Assembly (NCBI GenBank): GCA_021323865.1
Contig: JAJPKF010000023.1
Span: 62,001-126,000 of the forward strand
Reading direction: 5' to 3'
Source of the DNA: Pseudomonadota bacterium
GTDB taxonomy: Bacteria; Chloroflexota; UBA5177; JAJPKF01
DNA length: 64,000 nucleotides
In this document: one piece after another, positions 52,256 to 60,615 of the stretch
How the letters are laid out: each line of letters opens with the position of its first letter
Position numbering within the stretch: the stretch's first letter is position 1
Made by a program: the position numbers and the translations under genes
The notes under the pieces: generated by a model
What the model was told of the DNA's origin: nothing
The model's input: only the letters and a program-made list of their open reading frames with translations
Database searches by the model: none

Positions 52256-53629
52256 ATGGATGACAACACCACTCCGCGAGTAGGCCTCTACACGCTTGGC
52301 TGCAAGGTAAACCAGGCAGAGACAGATTGGCTGGGTCGCCGCTTGGCCGAGCTCGGTTGCAAGGTCGTGCCTTTCGATGCCCTTGCCGACGTCTACATCG
52401 TGAACACCTGCTCCGTGACGCATGTGGGCGATTCGAAGTCTCGACAGATCCTACGCCGGGCTCGGCGCCGCAACCCCAAGGCTCTGGTGATTGCCACGGG
52501 CTGTTATGCGAGCATCGTCCGCGGCGCCATGCCAGTCGACGACGTCGTGGTGGTCCCCAACCGTCAGAAGGATGCGGTTCCAGAGATCGCTCTGCGACAT
52601 CTGGAGCTGCAACGAGGCCAGAACGTTTGGAAGGGCCGTGCCTCGGAGATGGCCCTAGCGCCCGGCCCGCCCGCGGCCCGAGCACGACCGATGGTCAAGG
52701 TTCAGGACGGCTGCGACGGCATCTGCAGCTACTGCATCATTCCAAGGGCTCGTGGCCGCTCACGGAGCACCCCGCCCGATGCGGTGATCAATCAGGTGAA
52801 GGCACTGGTTGATGCGGGCCACAAGGAAGTCGTCATCACGGGAGTTGATCTGGGAAGTTATGGAAGCGAGTCGCAGCTGCTTCCCGATCTCGGCGGCCTC
52901 GTCAGCCTCATCTTGGAGCGCACCTCGATACATCGAATTCGGATTAGCTCCCTCGAGCCCGGAGACTTCAATTTGAAATGGCTCAGTCTCTGGAAGGACC
53001 GGCGGATGTGCCGGCACCTTCACGTGCCGCTCCAAGCAGGGAGCGACGAAGTACTCAGCAGGATGCGTCGTGCGTATGATTGCCACCGGTTCAAACAGGT
53101 CGTCCTGGCCGCGCGTGCGGAGATTCGAGGTGTTGCCATCACAACGGACCTCATCGCCGGATTCCCTCAGGAGTCGGAGAGCGAGCACCAGCTGGGGATT
53201 CGATTCATCGAGTCCTGCGAGTTGGACGGCCTGCACGTCTTCCCCTACTCGGCGCGTCCCGGCACGGCGGCAGCGCACCTGCCGGGACAGGTACCTGAGA
53301 ACGTCAAGAAGCAGCGAGCGCAGGAGCTTCGGAATGTCGCCGAGGAACGCCGCCGACTTCACATTGGCCGCAACCTGGGGCAAGAGATCGAAGTGGTTTG
53401 GGAATCTACCGCAGACGGAATCTCGGAGGGTATCTCCGACAACAATGTGAGGGTCTATGGCACCTCGAAACTTATGCCTGGAATGGTGGAGACCGGCCTG
53501 CTCAGCTCGGCCTACGCCGACGGCGCATGGGTGCAGTCTGCGGCCGGTGCGCCGGAACCCCACCAGAGCGAGAACATCCTCGAGGTGGGGAACACGTTCA
53601 AACCTTCAGGCTCCCTTGAGGTCGTTTGA
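52256..53629 (+). CDS. mtaB: tRNA (N6-L-threonylcarbamoyladenosine-37-C2) methylthiotransferase
   Basis: About 457 residues from the ATG at 52256 (GGAG six bases before). A longer frame from 52031 lies over divergent lepB and is rejected. The N-terminal UPF0004 domain holds C16 (TLGCKVNQAET), C52 and C83, which bind the auxiliary cluster. The radical-SAM motif is C153-x3-C157-x2-C160 (GCDGICSYCIIPRARG). The late part is a TRAM-like domain. LGCKVNQ-type sequence points to MtaB and not MiaB (t6A37 and not i6A37 as substrate). Confidence 0.93.
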   Translation: MDDNTTPRVGLYTLGCKVNQAETDWLGRRLAELGCKVVPFDALADVYIVNTCSVTHVGDSKSRQILRRARRRNPKALVIATGCYASIVRGAMPVDDVVVVPNRQKDAVPEIALRHLELQRGQNVWKGRASEMALAPGPPAARARPMVKVQDGCDGICSYCIIPRARGRSRSTPPDAVINQVKALVDAGHKEVVITGVDLGSYGSESQLLPDLGGLVSLILERTSIHRIRISSLEPGDFNLKWLSLWKDRRMCRHLHVPLQAGSDEVLSRMRRAYDCHRFKQVVLAARAEIRGVAITTDLIAGFPQESESEHQLGIRFIESCELDGLHVFPYSARPGTAAAHLPGQVPENVKKQRAQELRNVAEERRRLHIGRNLGQEIEVVWESTADGISEGISDNNVRVYGTSKLMPGMVETGLLSSAYADGAWVQSAAGAPEPHQSENILEVGNTFKPSGSLEVV

Positions 53630-53818
53630 CTACTGAACGATTCCTTGGTGGGATTTACTTCCGCTCCTCCCGACGTGTATCGGCCTCACAAGCCAGGATC
53701 CGCGACTCCGCCTACGTGACCAGTTTCTCGCCTCCCGCTCCCCTCGTCCCGTGAGGCAAACAATCCGCGACGGTTCCTTGTATGCGTTGCTTCTGGGGGT
53801 TACGGCGAAAGCCGGATG

Positions 53819-54175
53819 CTATGCCCCTCGCAAGAGATCGGGCTGCGTCATGAAGGTTCTCTCGCAGGTTTCGGCATCGCAGGCCAGTCTCACACCGCCA
53901 TCTCGGTCTGCAGCTACCACTTGAGATAACGGCACGAACAGATTCTTTTCCGCGATCCCGAGCACCCCGCCGTCGGCGACCCTGAGGTACCCGTCAGATG
54001 TTTCCAGAAGTTGGGACTGGCCCGAGATGGGGGCCTCAGCGGAGAGGCTCGAGGCGGACTTTTCCAGCAGACCTGCCGACGTCGCTGCCCACACTTCGGC
54101 GACTGTCCCAAGCCGCTTGCCGTCGGCCGAGAATACTTCCGCTCCCTTGTCGATGTCCAAGACAGTCGATTCCAC
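53819..54175 (-). CDS. PRC-barrel-like small protein
   Basis: 118 residues. Two halves are seen: VFSADGKRLGTVAEVWAATS and a YLRVADGGVLGIAEKNLFVP strand followed by LSQVVAADRDGGVRL. This is the layout of PRC-barrel/DUF2171 proteins. The function is unknown. It is divergent from the second molybdenum hydroxylase with about 110 bp in between, and it has a relative at 1-427. Confidence 0.7.
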   Translation of the reverse strand: MESTVLDIDKGAEVFSADGKRLGTVAEVWAATSAGLLEKSASSLSAEAPISGQSQLLETSDGYLRVADGGVLGIAEKNLFVPLSQVVAADRDGGVRLACDAETCERTFMTQPDLLRGA

Positions 54176-54286
54176 TGGGCGCTCCTTTCACACGTGCCGC
54201 TTCCTGCTCGGCAGTGCAACATTCAGGCCAGGAGGACGGCCCATGGAGTCTCTGGAATCTCGCCCTTGGCCCGAGGGAAGAGCTTC

Positions 54287-56617
54287 ATGACCGAGTTCGA
54301 TCAGGGAGCTCGCGTGAATGAGATACGTCACGAGAGCGGGTCGCGGACCGAGCACTTTCGACTCATCCGTGGTGACGGCCGGTTCACGGCAGATCTGCGC
54401 ATCGCAGGTCTCCTCCATGCGGCATTCGTCCGATCCCCCATCGGGCACGCGCGCCTGGTCGGGGTGTCCACCCAGGAGGCGCATCAGTGTCCAGGTGTTG
54501 AAGCCGTATTCACTTCCGGCGAACTTCCAGCCTTGTCGGCCCAATTGCCCTCCCCCTTTGAAATCCCGGGCTTCGATACCCGCCTGCAGAGCGTCCTCGC
54601 GAGAGAGGAAGCACGGCATGCCGGTGAAGCCGCGGCCGTAGTGATCGGGACCGGCGCCCAGGAGGCCAGGACCGGTGCCACGCGCCTCGAGCTGGAGCTA
54701 ATTCCCCTACCGGCGGTGATCGACGTGGAGAAGGCCCTCCTCCCGGATTCGCCCCGGACATACTCGGATGCCGCCGGAAACTTGGCCGGTCGACTCACCA
54801 GAGGTTTCGGGGATGTCGATTCGGCTTTCAAGCAGGCACAACGGGTGGTATCACGGCGCTTCTCTGCGGCACGAGCCGCCGGAGCGGCCATGGAGCCCCG
54901 TTGCGTGGTCGTCGATCCGAGCGGATCCGATGGGTACGCTCTCACCGTTTACGAAGGAACACAGGCCCCGCACGCCGTCCGTCGGTCCATTGCCAAGGTC
55001 TTGGGCTTGGCAGACAAAGACGTACGAGTGGTCGCTCCTGATGTGGGCGGCGGGTTCGGTCCAAAGGGCCGCACGTACCCGGAAACGGTTGCCCTCGCCG
55101 CAATAGCTCTGGCGATCGGCCGTCCCTTGCGCTGGGAGGCCAGCCGATCCGAGGACCTGTTGACAACATTCCATGGCCGCGGGTTGGTCGTCCAAGCAGA
55201 TATCGCGTCGGATGAGCAAGGCCACGTTCTGGGTCTCCGCGCTCGCTTGATACAGGATTGCGGCGCCTACCTTCCAACGGCGGCCGTGGTCCCGCTCAAC
55301 ACGGCGCAGCATCTTCTCGGCCCATACCGGATACCGGCGTGCAGGTTTGATCTGGAGCTCGTCTACACCAACAAGACGCCCATCTCACCCCTGCGGGGTG
55401 GCGGCAGGGAGCTCGGCGTCTTTGTCTTGGAGCGCATGCTCGATCACCTGGCCGACGCGCTGGATCTCGACCCCCTCGAGATCCGGGCTCGGAATCTCCT
55501 GCAACCCGAGGACTTCCCGTACGACACGGGGTATCCGAGCCGCGCCGGCGGCACGGTGGTGTATGACAGTGGACAGTATCCCGCCTGTCTGGAGACGGCC
55601 AAGGCTCTGGTTGGCTATGACGACCTCTGTGCCGCCCAGGAGGTGGACCGCCAGGCCGGCATCTACCGCGGCGTGGGAATCAGCATGTTCCTGGAGTCAA
55701 CGGGCCTGGAGCGAGAGCGAGCGCGAGCCGAGCTGACTCCTGGCGGCCGCGTACAGCTCATGGTTGGCTCCCCTTCAACGGGTCAGGGCCATGCGACCAG
55801 TTTCTCGCAGGTGTTCGCACGTGAAGCGCGCCTTCCCATCAGCCTCATCGACTACCGTTCGGGCGATACCCATCTGGTCGACACGGGAATCGGCACCTTT
55901 GCCAGCAGGATGGCCGTCATCGCCGGCAATGCCGCAGCTGCAGCCGGAAAGGCATTCCGAGAGCGACTTCGGGAGGCAGCTTCCGAGGAGTTGGAGGCGG
56001 CCGCCTTCGACATTGACCTCGCGGGCTCCGTACTGCAGGTGGCAGGAGCACCGGGACGCGGAATCTCGCTCGAGACACTGGCAGGTCGTCTTGAATCCAG
56101 AGGACATCTTGCAAAGGTTGCCGTCGATGAAGAGTTCGCACCGGAGCGCCCAACCTCGTTCGCGGGCGGCGCCCATGCCGCAGTCGTGCGCATCGATCCG
56201 GAACTCCGAAGCATCGAGATCGAGCGCTACGTCGTCGTCCATGACTGTGGCACCATCCTGAATCAGGCGATCGTCGATGGGCAAATCCACGGAGGAGTAG
56301 CCCACGGACTCGGGAATGCTCTCGGCGAGGCCCTCCTGTACGCCGAGGATGGAAGTTTGATCAGCGACTCCTTTCTCCTGTATCCGATTCCTCGCGCGGC
56401 TTGGGTCCCAAAGATCGAGGTGAAACACCTCGCCAGCCCGTCACCCTTCAACCCACTTGGGGTCAAAGGCGCCGGCGAAGGGGGCACAATTGGAGCCCTC
56501 GCCACAATCGCCCGAGCCGTCGAGCACGCCCTGGCTCCGTTTGATGTGACCTGTGACGACCTTCCGATTCGCCTTCACGATTCACGGCTCGTGCCTCATG
56601 CCGCGAATCGCCAATGA
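54287..56617 (+). CDS. Xanthine-dehydrogenase-family molybdopterin subunit (second copy)
   Basis: About 776 residues from the ATG at 54287 (GAGGGAAG upstream). A longer frame from 54011 crosses the PRC-barrel gene. Marks: LIRGDGRFTADLRIAGLLHA, VRVVAPDVGGGFGPKGRTYP, and the base Glu in LGVKGAGEGGTIGALATI. The Moco-loop reads PLRGGGRELGVFVLERML where PYRGAGRPE is usual, so substrate choice should differ from the copy at 16825-19230. It leads an L-S-M operon, each junction overlapping by ATGA. Confidence 0.92.
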   Translation: MTEFDQGARVNEIRHESGSRTEHFRLIRGDGRFTADLRIAGLLHAAFVRSPIGHARLVGVSTQEAHQCPGVEAVFTSGELPALSAQLPSPFEIPGFDTRLQSVLAREEARHAGEAAAVVIGTGAQEARTGATRLELELIPLPAVIDVEKALLPDSPRTYSDAAGNLAGRLTRGFGDVDSAFKQAQRVVSRRFSAARAAGAAMEPRCVVVDPSGSDGYALTVYEGTQAPHAVRRSIAKVLGLADKDVRVVAPDVGGGFGPKGRTYPETVALAAIALAIGRPLRWEASRSEDLLTTFHGRGLVVQADIASDEQGHVLGLRARLIQDCGAYLPTAAVVPLNTAQHLLGPYRIPACRFDLELVYTNKTPISPLRGGGRELGVFVLERMLDHLADALDLDPLEIRARNLLQPEDFPYDTGYPSRAGGTVVYDSGQYPACLETAKALVGYDDLCAAQEVDRQAGIYRGVGISMFLESTGLERERARAELTPGGRVQLMVGSPSTGQGHATSFSQVFAREARLPISLIDYRSGDTHLVDTGIGTFASRMAVIAGNAAAAAGKAFRERLREAASEELEAAAFDIDLAGSVLQVAGAPGRGISLETLAGRLESRGHLAKVAVDEEFAPERPTSFAGGAHAAVVRIDPELRSIEIERYVVVHDCGTILNQAIVDGQIHGGVAHGLGNALGEALLYAEDGSLISDSFLLYPIPRAAWVPKIEVKHLASPSPFNPLGVKGAGEGGTIGALATIARAVEHALAPFDVTCDDLPIRLHDSRLVPHAANRQ

Positions 56618-57114
56618 CGCCCGCCGATTCCGCAATTGAGGTGCGCCTTCGAGTCAACGGGTTGGACCGCGAGATCGACGTCGACCCATGTCGCCTGCTC
56701 GTCGAAGTACTACGGGACGATCTTGGCCTCACGGGCGCTCATGTCGGCTGTGACAGCAGCCAATGTGGGGCCTGCGTTGTGCTCCTCAACGGCTTGGCGG
56801 CAAAGGCCTGCACCGTTCTCGCTGCCCAGTGCAATGAATCTGAGGTCACGACCATTGAGGGCCTCAGCTCCGGCAGTGAGTTGCATCGCGTTCAGGCCGC
56901 GTTCCAGGAGCACCACGCGCTTCAGTGCGGATTCTGCACGCCTGGAATGATCATGACCACGGTCGACTTGCTCACGACCAATCCATCTCCCACCGAAGCT
57001 GAGATCACTGAGGCCCTCCATGGAAATCTCTGCCGATGCACCGGTTATGTAAACATTGTTCGGGCGGTGCTCTCTCTGGCGGCACATTCTTCGAGTGAGG
57101 GCGGCGAAGGATGA
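56614..57114 (+). CDS. Xanthine-dehydrogenase-type small (2x[2Fe-2S]) subunit, second copy
   Basis: 166 residues. First cluster motif CDSSQCGACVVLLNG, and second CGFCTPGMIM with GNLCRCTGYVNIVRAV. All eight cysteines are present. It is an electron carrier between Mo and FAD subunits, with 4-bp ATGA overlaps on both sides. Confidence 0.95.
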   Translation: MTPADSAIEVRLRVNGLDREIDVDPCRLLVEVLRDDLGLTGAHVGCDSSQCGACVVLLNGLAAKACTVLAAQCNESEVTTIEGLSSGSELHRVQAAFQEHHALQCGFCTPGMIMTTVDLLTTNPSPTEAEITEALHGNLCRCTGYVNIVRAVLSLAAHSSSEGGEG

Positions 57115-57980
57115 TTCCAACCGGCTGCAGCTACCACCGCCCCCAATCGATCGACCAAGCGGTCGATGCCTTGACGAGCGGCTCTGGAGCGGTAATCCTG
57201 GCCGGCGGTCAGAGCCTCATTCCCCTCATGAAGCTGGGCCAATCGAGGCCTGCAGCTCTTGTTGATGTCGCCGGCATCGCGAGCCTGCGGTACCTCAACG
57301 TCGAGGGTCGGCGGATCGCAATCGGGGCGCTTACGACGGCTCGGGACCTGGAGCGCTCAACGGATCTCGCAGCTGCCGTACCGGTCTTCGCTCAGGCGGC
57401 AAAGCAGATCGCTGACCCAGCCGTTCGAGCGAGGGGAACGTTTGTCGGCGCATTGGCGTTCGGTGACCCCGGCGGCGACTGGCCAGCCATCGGCTTGGCC
57501 TTAGAGGCGACGCTTGAGGTCTGCGGTCCCAGCGGTTCGCGCCAGGTCCAGATCGGCGCGAATCTGACGCCGTGGGAGGCCATCAAGCGGAATGAGATCA
57601 TCGCCTCGGCGACCATAGAAGTGCCCGACGGACGCACAGCCGCGGTCTATGCCAAGGTGCGGCATCCGGCTTCCGGTTACGCGCTGGTTGGGGTCGCGGT
57701 GCTGCTCACTCTTGACGCTGCGGGAGTCTGTACGCGCTGTCGAATTGCGGCGACTGGTGCGCTCCGGCGACCGGCACGACTCCCCACGATAGAAGCGTCA
57801 ATCCTGGGGAGCAATCTTGATGGGTTGGATCTCGAGGAGGTCGCAGCATCTCTGCGAGCGCCACTTGCCGGCATCACGGGCGATGCCTATGCCGGCAGCG
57901 CGCAGCGCGCTCAACTTCTACGCGTTCTTATCCATCGGACCCTGCATCAGACCGTGGCCAAACTTACGTCGCATCCATAG
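57111..57980 (+). CDS. Xanthine-dehydrogenase-type FAD-binding subunit, second copy
   Basis: 289 residues. FAD motifs VILAGGQSLIPLMKLGQS and ARGTFVGALAFGDPGGDWP are intact, and the C-terminal CoxM domain ends with AQRAQLLRVLIHRTL. It takes electrons from the small subunit. Its 3' end overlaps the convergent comF gene by 17 bp. Confidence 0.94.
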   Translation: MIPTGCSYHRPQSIDQAVDALTSGSGAVILAGGQSLIPLMKLGQSRPAALVDVAGIASLRYLNVEGRRIAIGALTTARDLERSTDLAAAVPVFAQAAKQIADPAVRARGTFVGALAFGDPGGDWPAIGLALEATLEVCGPSGSRQVQIGANLTPWEAIKRNEIIASATIEVPDGRTAAVYAKVRHPASGYALVGVAVLLTLDAAGVCTRCRIAATGALRRPARLPTIEASILGSNLDGLDLEEVAASLRAPLAGITGDAYAGSAQRAQLLRVLIHRTLHQTVAKLTSHP

Positions 57981-58776
57981 CCACGTGGTCGAACGACACG
58001 GAGACGTGACGGCAGGCGAATACGAGCCCCTCAACCTGTCCAACGCCCGCCTGTCGGAGAGCGGTGGCACATGCCGCCAGAGTAGCTCCGCTGGTACGGA
58101 CATCATCGATCAGGAGAACCGATGGCGGTGGGAAGCCGCCCGACCACCGAAAGGCGGTACCCACATTGGTCAGCCGCCGGTCGAGGTCAAGTCCGACTTG
58201 GGAAGCTGTCTGTTGGACTCGCCGAAGTCCCGTGGAGTCGATGGGCCAGCCCAGCGACTTCGACATGTGACGCGCCAGGATTTCGGATTGGTTGTATCCC
58301 CGCTCTCGACGACGGGAGGAATGAAGTGGGACCGGGATCAGGTGGGGCCGGGCACACACCCGAGCACGTTGAGCCATCAGAGGCGCCATGACGGTGGCTA
58401 TGTCAAAGTGATTCACATACTTGAGCTCGTGGATAACCTGGCGGGCAATGCCTTCGTATCGAGCCACAGCCCGAAACGGTACAAGGCTGCTGCCCTCTCC
58501 TCGGCTGGCTTGACTGCACCCTGGGCAGCTGACTCCACCGCTCGTGGGACGACCACACCCCGCACACTCCTCGGGCCGCAGCCACTGTACGCGTGGCCAG
58601 CAGCGCGGACAGATCCAGTTGCCTGGCCGTCGGCATCCGGCGCAGCGTGGCGGGAAGACGAGATCGAGGATGCGCCGGTCGAGCCGACGACGGGCCCGAT
58701 CCGGAACGAATCGAGGAGTCTTCGTCGATGCACTAAGGGAGCCCGGCGGTGCCTCCACCATTCCCAACTCTGACAC
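57964..58776 (-). CDS. ComF family phosphoribosyltransferase-like protein
   Basis: 270 residues. An N-terminal double zinc-ribbon (CAGCRRPGNWICPRCW and CAGCGRPTSGGVSCPGC) is followed by a type-I phosphoribosyltransferase domain: IPVPLHSSRRRERGYNQSEI and the PRPP loop VLLIDDVRTSGATLAACATA. ComF proteins are linked to DNA uptake in competent bacteria, but many members have no proven role. It lies between the second hydroxylase operon (convergent) and the biotin carboxylase gene. Confidence 0.92.
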   Translation of the reverse strand: MSELGMVEAPPGSLSASTKTPRFVPDRARRRLDRRILDLVFPPRCAGCRRPGNWICPRCWPRVQWLRPEECAGCGRPTSGGVSCPGCSQASRGEGSSLVPFRAVARYEGIARQVIHELKYVNHFDIATVMAPLMAQRARVCARPHLIPVPLHSSRRRERGYNQSEILARHMSKSLGWPIDSTGLRRVQQTASQVGLDLDRRLTNVGTAFRWSGGFPPPSVLLIDDVRTSGATLAACATALRQAGVGQVEGLVFACRHVSVSFDHVAMDAT

Positions 58777-58816
58777 GTCAACCTAGCCCAGTCAATCACC
58801 AGGACCCGCGGTCGCC

Positions 58817-60535
58817 CTACTGGAGCTTGGCTAATACCTGATTCACTTCGATTGTGTCTCCCACGGACACCGTGAATGCGAGGATTCTGCCGTCGCGCGG
58901 GCTTACGATTTCGTTCTCCATCTTCATCGCCTCGACGACAGCAACCGGCTCGCCCTCCTTGACCTCGTCGCCAACCGACTTCCGAAGCGCCAGCACCGTG
59001 CCATGCATGGGGCTGGTAATGACGTTCCCGCTACGAGTCTTTGGACTTTCCCTCCTGCGGGCCGGCCGCGTCGTCGATCTTGGCGCCTTGGACTGGTCAT
59101 ATACCGCGACAGAGAATCGCTTGCCGTTCACCGCAATGTCCATCACCCGAGGGGCGCCTTCCTCGTTCTGCGGCTCAGGTGGCGCTTGCTCCGATCCGAC
59201 GAGGTCCGAAAGTCGATCGTCCAGCCAGTCCGTGGTGACAGCCCCCGCAACGAACTCCGGAGTCGCCGCGATCCGTCCGATCAATCCGGCGGTTGTGGGC
59301 ACACCCTCAACTTGGAGCTCAGCGCAGGCGCGAATCAGCCGGGCCACCGCCTCGGTTCGCTTGGCGGAGTGCACGACGATCTTAGCCATCAAAGAGTCGT
59401 AATCCGGGGGCACCGCGTACCCCGCGTACACCCCGCTATCGACTCGGACTCCCGGTCCACCCGGCTCGACATACCGGCTGATCTGGCCTGGTCCCGCAGC
59501 GAATCCCCGAGCTGGGTCCTCAGCGTTAATCCTCCCCTCGATAGCGTGACCCCGGGGGACCGGAGGCTCGGTCGCCCGCTCTCCGGCGGTCACCAATACT
59601 CCCTCACGCACGAGGTCACCACCCGTGACCATCTCGGTTACCGGGTGCTCGACCTGGATCCTTGCGTTCATTTCAAGGAGGAAAACATCATTGGGCCCGG
59701 CGTATAGAAACTCCACGGTTCCGAGACCGACGTATTGCGCGGCGCCGGCGAACCGGGTGGCCAGCTCATGAATTCGCCGGCGATCCTCCTCTTCCAGTCC
59801 AGGCGCCGGGGTCTCCTCGATAAGCTTCTGTCGGCGCCGTTGGACCGAGCAATCCCGTTCTCCCCAGGCCTCGATCCGACCCCGTTGGTCTCCCACAACC
59901 TGCACTTCAATATGGCGAGCTCCCCGGTAAAAGCGCTCGAGATAAACATCGGGGTTCCGGAAGAAGGTCTCGGCCTCCCGAGACGCACGATTCAACGCCT
60001 CTTCCAGATCCGCAATCGCCGGAACAAGCCGGATCCCCCGCCCCCCGCCACCTCCACCGGCCTTAACGAGCACCGGCAAGCCGAAACGAGCGACGAACTC
60101 GCGGGCTTGGTCAATGGACCGCACCGGTTCGGCCGTGCCGGGAACGACGGGCACATCGGCTGCCTGTGCCCGCCGTCGCGCCTCGATCTTGTCGCCAGTC
60201 AGACGCATGGTTGCGGCAGAGGGGCCGATCCACGCAATGCCCTCGGCGTTGACCGCCTCCGCAAAGTCCGGATTCTCCGAGAGAAACCCGTATCCTGGAT
60301 GAACGGCGTCGGCTCCGGCACGCTTTGCGATGGAGATGATGGCAGGAATGTTGAGGTAACTGTCGGCTGCCGGCGAGGCACCGACCCGGTGAGCCTCGTT
60401 TGCCTCGAGGACGAAGCGCCCACGGCGATCCGCATCCGAGTAGATGGCGATTGAGGCGATTCCCATCTCACGGAGAGTGCGAATGATCCGCAGAGCGATC
60501 TCGCCTCTGTTGGCGACGAGCACCTTTTTGTACAT
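58817..60535 (-). CDS. Biotin carboxylase fused to biotin carboxyl carrier domain
   Basis: About 572 residues from the ATG at 60535 (MYKKVLVANRGEIALRIIRT). An earlier frame start at 60625 adds an atypical leader. The ATP-grasp biotin carboxylase has VHPGYGFLSENPDFAEAVN, AGGGGGGRGIRLV and MNARIQVEHPVTEMVTG. The C-terminal 70 residues are a biotinyl domain with biotin Lys in VVEAMKMENEIVSPRDG. This is the alpha subunit of an acyl-CoA carboxylase (acetyl-, propionyl- or methylcrotonyl-CoA). No carboxyltransferase gene is in the window. Confidence 0.93.
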   Translation of the reverse strand: MYKKVLVANRGEIALRIIRTLREMGIASIAIYSDADRRGRFVLEANEAHRVGASPAADSYLNIPAIISIAKRAGADAVHPGYGFLSENPDFAEAVNAEGIAWIGPSAATMRLTGDKIEARRRAQAADVPVVPGTAEPVRSIDQAREFVARFGLPVLVKAGGGGGGRGIRLVPAIADLEEALNRASREAETFFRNPDVYLERFYRGARHIEVQVVGDQRGRIEAWGERDCSVQRRRQKLIEETPAPGLEEEDRRRIHELATRFAGAAQYVGLGTVEFLYAGPNDVFLLEMNARIQVEHPVTEMVTGGDLVREGVLVTAGERATEPPVPRGHAIEGRINAEDPARGFAAGPGQISRYVEPGGPGVRVDSGVYAGYAVPPDYDSLMAKIVVHSAKRTEAVARLIRACAELQVEGVPTTAGLIGRIAATPEFVAGAVTTDWLDDRLSDLVGSEQAPPEPQNEEGAPRVMDIAVNGKRFSVAVYDQSKAPRSTTRPARRRESPKTRSGNVITSPMHGTVLALRKSVGDEVKEGEPVAVVEAMKMENEIVSPRDGRILAFTVSVGDTIEVNQVLAKLQ

Positions 60536-60615
60536 AAACCGTCCCGTTTTAACAGGCTGCGGGTTCATGGCCGCATCGAGTGAGATGGAGGGCTGATTTC
60601 GTAGTATTGGTCGCC

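Noticed and set aside
54011-54286. N-terminal extension of the second molybdopterin subunit
   Set aside because: It crosses the PRC-barrel gene on the other strand. The family N-terminus begins shortly after the ATG at 54287, which has a purine-rich site upstream.
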